Positions 17,580-26,323 of a DNA stretch of 49,747 bases are shown piece after piece; the first letter of the stretch is position 1; each line of letters opens with the position of its first letter. The stretch covers positions 86,259-136,005 of the forward strand of contig CAJQSO010000019.1 in assembly GCA_905614365.1 (NCBI GenBank), written 5' to 3'. The translations under genes and the position numbers were made by a program. The notes under the pieces were generated by a model, which did no database searches, was not told where the DNA came from, and saw only the letters and a program-made list of their open reading frames with translations. This DNA comes from an uncultured Candidatus Thioglobus sp. Its GTDB lineage: Bacteria > Pseudomonadota > Gammaproteobacteria > PS1 > Pseudothioglobaceae.

Positions 17580-18353
17580 ATGAGCTTAGCAAAAAGAATA
17601 ATTCCATGCCTAGATGTCCGTGACGGAAGGGTTGTCAAAGGCGTTAAATTTATTGATATCAAAGATGCTGGGGATCCAGTAGAGATTGCAAAGCGTTATG
17701 ATAATGAAGGTGCTGACGAGATAACATTTCTTGATATTACCGCCTCACATGAAGGAAGAAATACCACGATAGAAATGGTTGAGAAGATTGCTGACCAAGT
17801 CTTTATTCCACTTACTGTTGGCGGCGGAATTCGTAAAGCAGAGGATGTTCGCGTAATGTTAAAGGCAGGCGCAGATAAAGTTGCAGTCAACTCTGCAGCA
17901 ATTTTTAATCCACAACTTATTAATGAGCTTTGCGCTATATTTGGCTCTCAGTGCATCGTCATAGCTATTGATGCGAAGAGGGTATCTTCTAATCCATCGA
18001 GATGGGAAATATTCACTCATGGAGGTCGAAAACCAACAGGTATTGATGCCATAGAGTGGGCAGTAAAAATGACAGAAGGAGATAATGGTGCTGGAGAGAT
18101 CCTTCTCACATCAATGGATAGGGACGGTACTAAAGATGGGTTTGATCTTGAGCTTACTAAGGCAGTATCTGAGGCAGTTGATGTTCCTTTAATTGCTTCT
18201 GGCGGGGTTGGTAATTTATCACATTTATCCGAGGGCATTATTGAAGGTGGGGCGGATGCAGTTCTTGCAGCAAGCATCTTTCACTTTGGAGAGTTTACAG
18301 TGCATGAAGCTAAAAAAGCAATGCAAGAAAACGGAATAGAAGTTAGGCTTTAG
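17580..18353 (+). CDS. hisF: Imidazole glycerol phosphate synthase cyclase subunit HisF
   Basis: This 257-residue beta/alpha-barrel enzyme closes the imidazole ring in histidine synthesis using ammonia from HisH. The catalytic aspartates are in [14 protein letters not shown] near the N-terminus and IAIDAKR in the middle. The phosphate-binding loops are VGGGIR and ASGGVG. It is full length and intact. It stands alone: no hisH, hisA or hisI is adjacent, although HisF normally needs HisH, which must be encoded elsewhere. It is divergent from uppS, with 127 bp between starts. Confidence 0.96.
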   Translation: MSLAKRIIPCLDVRDGRVVKGVKFIDIKDAGDPVEIAKRYDNEGADEITFLDITASHEGRNTTIEMVEKIADQVFIPLTVGGGIRKAEDVRVMLKAGADKVAVNSAAIFNPQLINELCAIFGSQCIVIAIDAKRVSSNPSRWEIFTHGGRKPTGIDAIEWAVKMTEGDNGAGEILLTSMDRDGTKDGFDLELTKAVSEAVDVPLIASGGVGNLSHLSEGIIEGGADAVLAASIFHFGEFTVHEAKKAMQENGIEVRL

Positions 18354-18357
18354 TAAG

Positions 18358-18386
18358 TTGAGTTTTTAACTTCATAAGCGTATCAT
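18358..18386 (+). promoter_or_regulatory. Candidate promoter of the SCO-like/cyoE/DUF2970 operon
   Basis: TTGAGT (18358-18363), a 17-bp spacer and TATCAT (18381-18386) form a plausible sigma-70 promoter just after the hisF stop. A GAGGGAAG ribosome-binding site follows at 18403-18410 before the ATG at 18413. Confidence 0.5.
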
Positions 18387-18412
18387 TACGCAGTTTTGAG
18401 TCGAGGGAAGAC

Positions 18413-18949
18413 ATGACAGTGAAAAAAGATTTTTGGGTTTTATTATCGATATTTATTCTGCCCATAGCCATTGGTACTTTATTCTTTTATTTGAATCCGA
18501 CCTATTTCAGTCAGAACACGATTAACTATGGGGAGCTTATTCGTCCAGTTATAACAACTGAAAAAACAGATATTGAATTTCAAGACGATGCCACGTTTAA
18601 TGGTTTTTGGACGCTTGCATATGTTTCAAAGAGTTGTGATAGTGTCTGTGAACAGGCTGTTGACGATATTAAAACGATTCGCACCCTTATAAATATGGAT
18701 ATGCGTCGAATTCAAAGAGTCCTGATTACTGAAGATGGCTCACTGCCAATGAGTAACGATGAAAACTTGCTTATAGCTAAAGTAACTAATGAAAAGTTAG
18801 CCGCTAGACTTGTAAAGTTTCCAGAAAACTCAATTTTTCTAATTGATCCAATCGGCAACTTTATGCTGTATTACAACTCAAAAGAGATCAACATTAAGTT
18901 TGTGTTAAAGGATCTGAAGCGCCTACTTAAATATTCCAGGATAGGCTGA
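18413..18949 (+). CDS. SCO-like thioredoxin-fold cytochrome oxidase assembly protein
   Basis: This 178-residue protein is anchored by one N-terminal membrane helix (about 8-28), and the rest is predicted periplasmic. It has a CxxxC motif (C75 and C79 in SKSCDSVCE) spaced as in SCO1/SenC copper chaperones, and a TLAYVSKSC strand like their FGYTxCPDVCP. It is shorter and more diverged than the second SCO gene at 20031, and lacks an obvious SCO-type DHxxxxYL histidine. It overlaps cyoE by 1 bp and belongs to the oxidase assembly cluster, where such a gene often lies between ctaA and cyoE. A role in copper delivery or thiol redox for the CuA site is inference. Confidence 0.75.
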   Translation: MTVKKDFWVLLSIFILPIAIGTLFFYLNPTYFSQNTINYGELIRPVITTEKTDIEFQDDATFNGFWTLAYVSKSCDSVCEQAVDDIKTIRTLINMDMRRIQRVLITEDGSLPMSNDENLLIAKVTNEKLAARLVKFPENSIFLIDPIGNFMLYYNSKEINIKFVLKDLKRLLKYSRIG

Positions 18950-19845
18950 TGGGAAGCCTTCCCTCCATTACAGATCTTTTGGGTCTTTGTAAGCTGAAAG
19001 TTGTTTCGCTTATTTTGCTTACAGCGGTTGTTGGGATGTTGTTAGCAGTTCCATACCTGCCTAATATCTTTTTAATAGTTGTTGCTTCTGCAGGGATTTC
19101 ATTAGCTGCAATGTCTGCTGCAGTTTTTAATCATGTGGTCGATGAGAAAATTGATGTAAAGATGTCTCGCACTGATCGCCGTCCTCTCCCTGAGGGAAGG
19201 GTAACAAGAAATCAGGCTCTTATATGGGGCTTCTTTTTAGGTATTGTAGGTATTGCTCTATTAGTAATTTATGTTAATTTATTGACTGCATTTTTGACGC
19301 TTACTTCTTTGATTGGCTATGCTGTTTTTTATACAATGTATTTAAAGAGAGCTACGCCTCAAAATATTGTTATTGGCGGCGCTGCAGGCGCTGCTCCTCC
19401 GGTTCTTGGGTGGACCTCTATAGCAGGCTCTCAAGGAATTGAATACGCACTTTTGCTTTTTTTAATCGTCTTTATTTGGACGCCCCCACACTTTTGGGCG
19501 TTAGCTATTCATAGGCGAGAAGAGTATAAGAAGGCTGAGATACCAATGCTGCCGGTTACTCACGGCCTTGAATTTACTCGAGTACAAATTCTTCTATATA
19601 CAGTGCTATTATTTTTAGTTGCCCTATTGCCCTATCTTACTGGGATGAGCGGCTTAATCTACTTAGTTTCTGCTGCAACTTTAGGCATACTTTTTTTAGG
19701 CTACTCTATCAAGATTTTTATAGAGCCTGAAAATCCTCACATTGCATTTAAAACCTTTAAATTCTCGATTAATTATTTAATGGTTTTGTTCCTAGCCTTG
19801 CTGCTTGATCACTATCTTTTGATGACTTTTGGAGTTTCTTCCTAG
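18949..19845 (+). CDS. cyoE: Protoheme IX farnesyltransferase (heme O synthase)
   Basis: This 298-residue inner-membrane prenyltransferase (also called CtaB) converts heme b to heme O, the precursor of the heme A used by the aa3 oxidase nearby. The first polyprenyl-binding motif is NHVVDEKIDVKMSRTDRRPL, the second region is WALAIHRREEYKKAEIPMLP, and about nine membrane helices are evident. Its ATG overlaps the preceding SCO-like gene's TGA by 1 bp. CtaA at 20695 carries out the next step. Confidence 0.96.
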   Translation: MGSLPSITDLLGLCKLKVVSLILLTAVVGMLLAVPYLPNIFLIVVASAGISLAAMSAAVFNHVVDEKIDVKMSRTDRRPLPEGRVTRNQALIWGFFLGIVGIALLVIYVNLLTAFLTLTSLIGYAVFYTMYLKRATPQNIVIGGAAGAAPPVLGWTSIAGSQGIEYALLLFLIVFIWTPPHFWALAIHRREEYKKAEIPMLPVTHGLEFTRVQILLYTVLLFLVALLPYLTGMSGLIYLVSAATLGILFLGYSIKIFIEPENPHIAFKTFKFSINYLMVLFLALLLDHYLLMTFGVSS

Positions 19846-19847
19846 TA

Positions 19848-20039
19848 ATGGGATCTTTATTACAAGTTTTTAGAGCGGTAGCTTCGGCAATGATTGGGGT
19901 TGGAAAAAAGAAACATTTAGCGCAAGATTTTGAGTCTACAGAGAAGACTGGTCCTTGGCCTTACGTTATCGTTGGAATTATTATGACCGCGCTTTTTATT
20001 GGATCTATTCTGTTTGCAGTAAGGCTTGTATTACCTTAG
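19848..20039 (+). CDS. DUF2970 small membrane protein
   Basis: This is a 63-residue protein with a soluble N-terminal half (FRAVASAMIGVGKKKHLAQD) and one membrane helix (about 38-61). The AxxGVgkkk..xDFe..gPWPYVIVGIIMTALFI layout matches DUF2970, often found beside oxidase genes. It starts 2 bp after cyoE and its end overlaps the convergent SCO gene by 9 bp. Function unknown; the context points to respiratory complex assembly. Confidence 0.75.
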   Translation: MGSLLQVFRAVASAMIGVGKKKHLAQDFESTEKTGPWPYVIVGIIMTALFIGSILFAVRLVLP

Positions 20040-20732
20040 ATTTTCGATAATTATATCAATTGCCTTTGCCATTGCTACAGGCTCATGAGGGCTTGTTAAA
20101 AGAGCTGTTAGCTTTAATTCTGGGTTAAAAAGTAAATAGCTGCTTGTATGATCAATGTCATAGTGATCACCATGATCATGATTGCTATGATCTTCCAGCG
20201 CTAATTTTTGTGACTCAACTACTTCATGATAAACCCCTAACGAGCTGCTAATTGACATCAGCTCATCTTGATGTACTGTCAAACCTAAAAAGGTAGGGTT
20301 AAATGCGCCTGCAAACTGATTAAGTTTTCCAATATCACGCTTAGGGTCTACTGATATAAAAACAACTTGAAGTTTCTTTTTATTTTCCAACATCTGGTAT
20401 GTCAGATTGATCTTTGAAAGGTCTATTGGGCAAACGTCTGGACACGATGTGTAGCCAAAATATAACAGCACCCATTTTCCTTGAGACACATCTGATAAGT
20501 GCGTCGCTATTGATTCATCATTAATAAATTTTAGCTTCTCCGAAACAGACTTTGCTTCAGGGTATAAAGATGCTGCAGGGGCCACAGATTTTTTGAGCTC
20601 CTGCATATTTGGCTTACCACCAAAATAAAAAAAAGTTGAAATAGCACTAATTGTAACTAGAAGAAGTAGCGATATTTTAGCTATAGTACTCAAACTATGA
20701 GGCAGTATCTTGGTTAAACATTTTATGTGCAA
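20031..20732 (-). CDS. SCO1/SenC family copper chaperone for CuA assembly
   Basis: This 233-residue membrane-anchored periplasmic protein has an N-terminal helix (about 17-38), then the SCO domain with YFGYTSCPDVCPIDLSK (C97, C101 copper ligands), FISVDPKRD and the conserved distal histidine in DHTSSYLLF. A histidine-rich insertion, LEDHSNHDHGDHYDIDH, lies just before that ligand and may bind extra metal. It would deliver copper to subunit II (coxB). The ATG at 20732 overlaps the end of ctaA by 38 bp; a TTG at 20693, immediately after the ctaA stop, would give a 220-residue form with the membrane helix intact. It is convergent with the DUF2970 gene. Confidence 0.92.
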   Translation of the reverse strand: MHIKCLTKILPHSLSTIAKISLLLLVTISAISTFFYFGGKPNMQELKKSVAPAASLYPEAKSVSEKLKFINDESIATHLSDVSQGKWVLLYFGYTSCPDVCPIDLSKINLTYQMLENKKKLQVVFISVDPKRDIGKLNQFAGAFNPTFLGLTVHQDELMSISSSLGVYHEVVESQKLALEDHSNHDHGDHYDIDHTSSYLLFNPELKLTALLTSPHEPVAMAKAIDIIIENLR

Positions 20733-21669
20733 GGCTTATTAGGCTTAGTAAAAGTCCGAGTGCAACCGCGTTATGCATTACTGCGGCAAACATTGGTAAT
20801 GACATGACTACATTAACAATTCCAAGCGCAACCTGAACACCTAAAAGAGCCAGAACTATGACAATATTTTTCTGAAAAGCCAGGTAGTTTTTTAGGGCAA
20901 AAGATAAAGCTATTATCGCCGCAGTAATAACTAGCGCGCCAACTCTATGTACCATCTGAATGGCAGTTCTAGTTTGATTTTCCAAAATTCCAAACTCATA
21001 ATCCACTCCAAGCTCACCCCAATAATAGGCATTTTTAAAGTCCATGTCTTCAGGCCACATCTCACCCAAACAAGTAGGAAAATATTCACCACAAGAAAGT
21101 GCTGCATAGTTAGTGCTTGTCCAGCCGCCCAGAAATATTTGGAATATTAGTAAAGCCGTTACTATGATGAGCATTAATTTATGGCGTTTTAAAACAGGCT
21201 GCCCAATTTTTAGTTGTGGACGCTGATTCAAAAAAAGCCAAAATAATAAGGCGGTTGTTGAGAAGCCTCCAAACAAATGCATAGTAACTATTCCAGGGTG
21301 AACCTGTTCGGTAACAGTCCACATTCCAAGCGCACCTTGAAAGCCAACCAGTAAAAGTAAAGCTGTGGGAAGCTTAATAGATTGCTTTCTTTCGGTTTTA
21401 CGAAGTACTGCCAGTAAAAATATAACAAGTATTGAAAGTCCGAGTGTTGAGGCGGCGTACCTATGAACCATTTCTTTCCAAGCCTTTGCAATATCAAGAG
21501 GCCTTTCATATTCACTCGAAATAACATCTGGAACTAATAACTCACCATAACATCCTGGCCAATCTGGACAGCCAAGTCCTGCATCTGCAAGCCGAGTATA
21601 GGCCCCAAGAATGACAACTATAAGAGCTAAGATTAAGGAAATATTAATGGTTTTACTGAACATAGGCAA
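20695..21669 (-). CDS. ctaA: Heme A synthase
   Basis: This 324-residue COX15/CtaA enzyme oxidises the C8 methyl of heme O to make heme A. About eight membrane helices in two similar halves are visible. Conserved elements are GAYTRLADAGLGCPDWPGC, MVHRYAAS and the second-half MVHRVGALVITA and MHNAVALGLLL, with heme-ligand histidines in each. The proteobacterial cysteine loop CGEYFPTC is present. It is divergent from coxB and followed by sco1, so heme A and copper supply are expressed next to the oxidase subunits. Confidence 0.95.
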   Translation of the reverse strand: MPMFSKTINISLILALIVVILGAYTRLADAGLGCPDWPGCYGELLVPDVISSEYERPLDIAKAWKEMVHRYAASTLGLSILVIFLLAVLRKTERKQSIKLPTALLLLVGFQGALGMWTVTEQVHPGIVTMHLFGGFSTTALLFWLFLNQRPQLKIGQPVLKRHKLMLIIVTALLIFQIFLGGWTSTNYAALSCGEYFPTCLGEMWPEDMDFKNAYYWGELGVDYEFGILENQTRTAIQMVHRVGALVITAAIIALSFALKNYLAFQKNIVIVLALLGVQVALGIVNVVMSLPMFAAVMHNAVALGLLLSLISLAHKMFNQDTAS

Positions 21670-21988
21670 TAATTAGTTTAAGCAGAAAGATATTTTAAAT
21701 GAACTAAGTTAAATTTTGAAAAATTACGATAATTATTTTTTAATAACAAATAATATATATGGCCCTTGATTGCATTTTCAATCTTTTGACCTCTCTTTTT
21801 TAAAGCTAGAATAGTAAGCGAAAAAAGTTCAACCAATATTGAGAATAAAGGTGAATTTTTACTTGGTAAAAAGACGATAAACAGGTATCATTTGGTTGCA
21901 TTTTTTATTTGATAATTGAAATTGCATATTTAAGAACTATATATATTATTGGCAATATGGCTATACAAAGATTTAATTCGGAGATTCT
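21670..21988. other. Intergenic divergent control region between ctaA and coxB (319 bp)
   Basis: This is the only gene-free stretch over 300 bp. It is very AT-rich and carries no convincing ORF or RNA gene. A candidate coxB promoter lies at its right end. A TTGATTGCATTTTCAA at about 21767-21782 looks FNR-like but has the wrong half-site spacing. I see no strong hairpin. Confidence 0.6.
21916..21945 (+). promoter_or_regulatory. Candidate promoter of the cox operon
   Basis: TTGAAA (21916-21921) is followed by TATATA hexamers at 16 bp (21938) and 18 bp (21940). An overlapping run of TA steps makes the exact -10 uncertain. A CGGAGA ribosome-binding site at 21979-21984 precedes the coxB ATG. Confidence 0.45.
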
Positions 21989-23110
21989 ATGAAATTATTG
22001 TTTAAACTTACCGGCGCATTTACTGCACTTTTGAGCTCCAAGTCTGTCTTGGCAGAATACACATTCAATATGACCAAAGGCGTTACAGATATTAGTAACG
22101 ATATATGGGGCCTTCACATGATGGTATTTTGGGTTTGTGTTGGTATTGGTGTTGTTGTTTTTGGTGCAATGTTTTATTCAATTATTGCACACAGAAAGTC
22201 AAAAGGAGCTAAAGCATCTAACTTTCATGAGAGCACGACAGTAGAGTTTTTATGGACAGGAATACCAGTTTTGATTCTAATTGCAATGGCTATCCCAGCT
22301 TCAAAGACACTTATTGACATTGAGGTTCTGGATAAGGCTGATATGACTATAAAGGTAACTGGAGTAAGGTGGAAGTGGCAATATGACTATCCTGAAGAGG
22401 GCATAAGCTTTGCTTCGAATCTCGCACAATCTTCTATGGATGTTATCAAGGGAACTCCTGAAGAGCGTGAAGCTGTTCATAAAGAGGGCGGCTACCTTCG
22501 CGAAGTTGATAAGCGTTTAGTCGTTCCAGTAGATACAACAATTCGTTTTTTGATTACATCAAATGATGTAATTCATAACTGGTGGGTTCCAGCGTTTGGC
22601 CTTAAGCAAGATGCAAACCCAGGATTTATAAATGATGCATGGGCAAAACCCAACATAATTGGAACTTATAGAGGTCAGTGTGCTGAGCTGTGTGGAAAAG
22701 GCCATGGCTTCATGCCTATTGTTGTTGATGTTGTCTCTAAAGCTGACTACGCTGAGTGGGTTGAAAGTATGCAGGCTGAAAAAGTTGCTGAACTTGCAAG
22801 CGCTACTCAAGTTTGGACTGAGGCAGATCTTGTTGCTAAGGGAGAAACTGTATACAACGCAAACTGTTCGGGCTGCCATCAAAAAGATGGTACCGGTATT
22901 CCGGGTGTCTTTCCTGCAATGATTGGGTCAGAGGTAGCCAATGGCCCAGCAGCATACCAACTTAATCTAGTTATAAATGGAATGGGCGGAATGCCTTCAT
23001 TTAAGGCGCTAAGTGATTCTGACATAGCTGCAGTAATAACATACGAAAGAAGATCTTTTGGTAATAATGGATCAGTTGTTCAACCTTCAGATGTTACATC
23101 TGCACGTTAA
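21989..23110 (+). CDS. coxB: Cytochrome c oxidase subunit II with fused cytochrome c domain
   Basis: This is a 373-residue subunit II of the caa3-like layout. It has a signal peptide (cleavage near VLA-EY, about residue 22), two membrane helices (about 40-65 and 85-107), then the periplasmic CuA domain with the binuclear copper ligands in CAELCGKGHGFM. A C-terminal heme-binding domain carries CSGCH and a distal GGMPSF methionine. The fused cytochrome gives the oxidase its own electron entry site. It is first in coxB-coxA-peptide-ctaG-coxC and divergent from ctaA. Confidence 0.96.
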   Translation: MKLLFKLTGAFTALLSSKSVLAEYTFNMTKGVTDISNDIWGLHMMVFWVCVGIGVVVFGAMFYSIIAHRKSKGAKASNFHESTTVEFLWTGIPVLILIAMAIPASKTLIDIEVLDKADMTIKVTGVRWKWQYDYPEEGISFASNLAQSSMDVIKGTPEEREAVHKEGGYLREVDKRLVVPVDTTIRFLITSNDVIHNWWVPAFGLKQDANPGFINDAWAKPNIIGTYRGQCAELCGKGHGFMPIVVDVVSKADYAEWVESMQAEKVAELASATQVWTEADLVAKGETVYNANCSGCHQKDGTGIPGVFPAMIGSEVANGPAAYQLNLVINGMGGMPSFKALSDSDIAAVITYERRSFGNNGSVVQPSDVTSAR

Positions 23111-23125
23111 TTTAAGGAGAAATAT

Positions 23126-24736
23126 ATGAGCTCAACTACAACGGCAGCATACGATGATCACGGTCATGGCCCTGAAAAAGGACTTCTAAGATGGGTTAAA
23201 ACAACCAATCATAAAGATATTGGAACGCTATATATGTGGTTTGCATTTGCAATGCTTCTTATAGGTGGTTCACTTGCAATGGGAATTCGAGCAGAGCTTT
23301 TACAGCCTGGTTTGCAATTATTTGAACCACAGTTTTATAACCAGCTGACTACAATGCATGGTTTAATTATGGTTTTTGGAGCGATTATGCCGGCCTTTGT
23401 TGGTTTGGCAAACTGGCTTATTCCTTTGATGGTAGGAGCGCCTGATATGGCTCTGCCAAGAATGAATAATTGGAGCTTTTGGATCTTGCCGTTTGCAGGA
23501 GCAATTCTTTTGAGTACGTTCTTTATGGAGGGTGGAGCGCCTGCTTTTGGTTGGACTTTTTACGCACCACTTTCAACGACCTTTGCTCCAGACTCAACTG
23601 ACTTCTTCATTTTTGCAATTCACTTGCTAGGATTTTCTTCAATTATGGGAGCGATTAACATTATTGCTACGGTTCTTAATATGAAGGCCCCAGAAATGCG
23701 ATTAATGGACATGCCACTTTTTGTATGGACATGGCTAATCACATCGTTTTTATTAATTGGCGCAATGCCAGTTCTAGCAGGAGCAGTTACCATGATGCTG
23801 ACGGATCGAAACTTTGGCACAGCATTTTTTGATGCTGCAGGTGGCGGTGATCCAGTAATGTTCCAGCATATTTTTTGGTTCTTTGGTCATCCAGAGGTTT
23901 ATATTATGATTTTGCCAGCCTTTGGTATCATCTCCCATATTATTCCAACCTTTGCTAGGAAGCCTCTTTTTGGTTACTCTTCAATGGTTTATGCAACTGC
24001 ATCGATTGCATTTTTGTCATACATAGTATGGGCTCACCATATGTTCTTAACAGGAATGCCTGTGGCAGGCGAGCTTTACTTTATGTACGCAACAATGTTA
24101 ATTGCAGTCCCAACTGGAGTAAAAGTTTTTAACTGGGTTGCAACGATGTGGAAGGGCTCTTTGAGCTTTGAAACTCCTATGCTTTGGGCGCTTGCGTTTG
24201 TATTTTTATTTACGATTGGTGGTTTTTCTGGGCTAATGCTTGGCATCGCTCCAGCCGATATTCAGTACCACGATACTTATTTTGTAGTTGCTCATTTTCA
24301 TTATGTTCTTGTAACTGGAGCCCTATGGGGAATCATTGCAGCAGTATTTTACTGGCTTCCTAAGTGGACAGGAAAGATGTACAACGAGCCCCTTGCTAAA
24401 TTTCATTTCTGGTGGGCGCTTATCTCGGTTAACGTAACGTTCTTCCCTCAACACTTCTTGGGCCTAGCTGGGATGCCACGTCGTATTCCTGACTATTCAC
24501 TTCAGTTTGCTGACTTTAACTTTATCTCTTCAATTGGTGCATTTTCTTTTGGACTGTCATTCTTATTGCTTACTTACATTGTTGTAAATTGCATCCGTAA
24601 TGGTAAGCCAGCAGATGCAAGACCTTGGGAAAGTGCTAAAGGTCTAGAGTGGACTTTAGCGTCACCAATTGCTTATCATACGTTTGACGTTCCGCCAACA
24701 AGAGCAGAAATTTTGGCAGAGTCGCAGAGTAATTAA
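23126..24736 (+). CDS. coxA: Cytochrome c oxidase subunit I
   Basis: This 536-residue catalytic subunit of the proton-pumping aa3 oxidase contains heme a, heme a3 and CuB. It is A-type, as shown by the [19 protein letters not shown] helix (CuB His and the crosslinked Tyr region, with the D-channel glutamate). [10 protein letters not shown] carries the paired CuB histidines, and VVAHFHYVL carries the heme a and a3 ligands. [20 protein letters not shown] gives the first heme a ligand. It lies 15 bp after coxB with a TAAGGAG site in the gap, and its stop overlaps the start of a 33-residue peptide gene by 1 bp. Confidence 0.97.
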   Translation: MSSTTTAAYDDHGHGPEKGLLRWVKTTNHKDIGTLYMWFAFAMLLIGGSLAMGIRAELLQPGLQLFEPQFYNQLTTMHGLIMVFGAIMPAFVGLANWLIPLMVGAPDMALPRMNNWSFWILPFAGAILLSTFFMEGGAPAFGWTFYAPLSTTFAPDSTDFFIFAIHLLGFSSIMGAINIIATVLNMKAPEMRLMDMPLFVWTWLITSFLLIGAMPVLAGAVTMMLTDRNFGTAFFDAAGGGDPVMFQHIFWFFGHPEVYIMILPAFGIISHIIPTFARKPLFGYSSMVYATASIAFLSYIVWAHHMFLTGMPVAGELYFMYATMLIAVPTGVKVFNWVATMWKGSLSFETPMLWALAFVFLFTIGGFSGLMLGIAPADIQYHDTYFVVAHFHYVLVTGALWGIIAAVFYWLPKWTGKMYNEPLAKFHFWWALISVNVTFFPQHFLGLAGMPRRIPDYSLQFADFNFISSIGAFSFGLSFLLLTYIVVNCIRNGKPADARPWESAKGLEWTLASPIAYHTFDVPPTRAEILAESQSN

Positions 24737-24837
24737 TGGTAGATAAAAAAAACAATAGAGGTGTTGGCATAACTGCATTGATAGTTGCTGTTGTTGCAAT
24801 AGGACTATATACGCTAACCATTGCCCTTAACTCCTGA
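24736..24837 (+). CDS. Small single-helix oxidase assembly peptide (33 aa)
   Basis: An ATG at 24736 that overlaps the coxA TAA by 1 bp opens a 33-residue frame ending in TGA at 24835-24837. The product has a charged head (MVDKKNNRG) and one hydrophobic helix (VGITALIVAVVAIGLYTLTI). Many gammaproteobacteria carry an unnamed cytochrome oxidase small assembly protein of this size between coxA and ctaG, and the position, size and topology fit. It is too short for normal ORF finding. Expression is not shown, but the tight coupling on both sides argues that it is real. Confidence 0.7.
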   Translation: MVDKKNNRGVGITALIVAVVAIGLYTLTIALNS

Positions 24838-24838
24838 C

Positions 24839-25360
24839 GTGGAAAGAAAAAAAATTACGAAAAGTTTTTGGATAAAGCTAGTTTCTGTTCCAATCTTGAT
24901 GTTCTTTTTTGCCTACGCGATGGTGCCTTTATATGATGTGCTGTGCGACCTAACAGGTTTTAATGGAAAGACTGGTAGAGTAGAAACAGAAAAGCAGTAT
25001 CAAGTAAATGAAGAGAGATTGGTGAGTGTTAGTTTTTTTGCGGCAACTACTCCTGGCTTCCCAGTTCAGTTTGCGCCGAAAGTAAGCTCGATGGAAGTTA
25101 TACCTGGAAAGTTTTATACTACCAGCTACATTGCTAAGAATACGACCGATGAAATAATTTATGGTCAAGCAATTCCAAGTGTTGCGCCTACAGATGCGGC
25201 TCTTCACTTTAAAAAGCTAGAGTGTTTTTGTTTTGTAAAGCAGGCATTTCAACCTAATGAAGAGGTCGAAATGACACTTCGATTTGTAATTGAGCCTGAA
25301 ATGGATGAGTGGATCAAAGATGTTAGTTTGTCCTATAATTTTTATAAGTTAGATAGTTAA
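24839..25360 (+). CDS. ctaG: CtaG/Cox11 copper chaperone for CuB assembly
   Basis: This membrane-anchored periplasmic protein delivers copper to the CuB site of subunit I. It has one N-terminal helix (VSVPILMFFFAYAMVPLYDVLC) and then the immunoglobulin-like domain, with VPLYDVLCDLTGFNGKTG at the junction and the copper-binding CFCF in KKLECFCFVKQ. I chose the GTG at 24839 (173 residues, VERKKITKSF), placed 1 bp after the stop of the preceding peptide. The longer frame opens at a TTG (24821) that overlaps that peptide by 17 bp. It precedes coxC by 15 bp, with a GAAAGGGGAAG site before coxC. Confidence 0.93.
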   Translation: MERKKITKSFWIKLVSVPILMFFFAYAMVPLYDVLCDLTGFNGKTGRVETEKQYQVNEERLVSVSFFAATTPGFPVQFAPKVSSMEVIPGKFYTTSYIAKNTTDEIIYGQAIPSVAPTDAALHFKKLECFCFVKQAFQPNEEVEMTLRFVIEPEMDEWIKDVSLSYNFYKLDS

Positions 25361-25375
25361 GAAAGGGGAAGAAAA

Positions 25376-26254
25376 ATGAGTAACGAAAAATATTATGTAC
25401 CTCATGGCACCTACTGGCCGATTATTGGATCAATTGGTGTTTCAACTTTATTTGTAGGGTTTGCGAACCAAATGCATGATGTAAGTTGGGGCTGGCCTGT
25501 GATGGTTTTGGGTTTTGCAATAATTGCATTTATGTTATTTGGATGGATTGGAACTGTTGTCAGTGAGAGTATTGGTGGACTCTACAATTCACAAGTTGAC
25601 AAATCTTTTCGATGGGGAATGAGTTGGTTTATCTTTTCTGAGGTAATGTTTTTCGCAGCATTCTTTGGAGCCCTTCTGTACGCAAGAGTTTTGAGTGTGC
25701 CCTGGCTTGGTGGTGAGTACAATAATATTTATACGCCAGAGCTGTGGGAAGGATTCAAATCAGCTTGGCCGCTTATTACTACTCCCGGTGAAGTAGGACA
25801 GAACGGCGTTACTTTTGCTACTAACTTTAAATTAGTAGATACGTGGGGGCTTCCAGCTTTAAATACAGGGCTTCTTCTGACTTCAGGAGTGACTCTAACT
25901 TATGCTCACCATGCTTTAAGAGCTGGCCATAGAAATGCACTGATGGCTTGGATGCTAGCAACGATAGCGCTGGGCGTTGTGTTCCTAGGTTTTCAAATCA
26001 CTGAGTATGGACATGCCTACCATGATGGATTAAAGCTAACTTCTGGAATTTATGGCTCAACGTTTTATTTGCTTACAGGATTCCACGGTTTCCACGTAAC
26101 AATTGGCGTGATTATGCTGACAGTAATTCTTTACCGTATTCAAAAAGGACACTTTAACTTAGAGAACCACTTTGCCTTTGAAGGGGTTGCTTGGTATTGG
26201 CATTTTGTTGACGTAGTCTGGCTAGGGCTATTCATATTCGTATACTGGATATAA
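25376..26254 (+). CDS. coxC: Cytochrome c oxidase subunit III
   Basis: This 292-residue integral-membrane subunit stabilises the oxidase core. Family hallmarks are YYVPHGTYWPIIGS at the N-terminus, MSWFIFSEVMFFAAFFGALL with the conserved glutamate, ALNTGLLLTSGVTLTYAHHA, YGSTFYLLTGFHGFHV and the C-terminal WYWHFVDVVWLGLFI. It is full length with about seven helices. A terminator-like hairpin follows 20 bp after the stop. Confidence 0.96.
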   Translation: MSNEKYYVPHGTYWPIIGSIGVSTLFVGFANQMHDVSWGWPVMVLGFAIIAFMLFGWIGTVVSESIGGLYNSQVDKSFRWGMSWFIFSEVMFFAAFFGALLYARVLSVPWLGGEYNNIYTPELWEGFKSAWPLITTPGEVGQNGVTFATNFKLVDTWGLPALNTGLLLTSGVTLTYAHHALRAGHRNALMAWMLATIALGVVFLGFQITEYGHAYHDGLKLTSGIYGSTFYLLTGFHGFHVTIGVIMLTVILYRIQKGHFNLENHFAFEGVAWYWHFVDVVWLGLFIFVYWI

Positions 26255-26274
26255 TTACGAATAAGAAGTTTTAT

Positions 26275-26304
26275 AAAAGGCTCCTTAGTTGGGGTCTTTT
26301 TTTT
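26275..26304 (+). terminator. Terminator or attenuator after coxC
   Basis: A 10-bp stem, AAAAGGCTCC with GGGGTCTTTT (two G-U pairs), closes a 6-nt loop, TTAGTT, and the T run continues to 26304. It lies between coxC and the DUF2909-surf1 pair, so it may reduce read-through from the abundant structural-subunit message into the assembly genes. Confidence 0.7.
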
Positions 26305-26323
26305 CAATTTACTTAGGAAAACT

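Noticed and set aside
21767-21782. FNR-like TTGAT...TTCAA upstream of coxB.
   Set aside because: The half-sites are 8 bp apart between TTGA and TCAA instead of 6, and the second half is not ATCAA.
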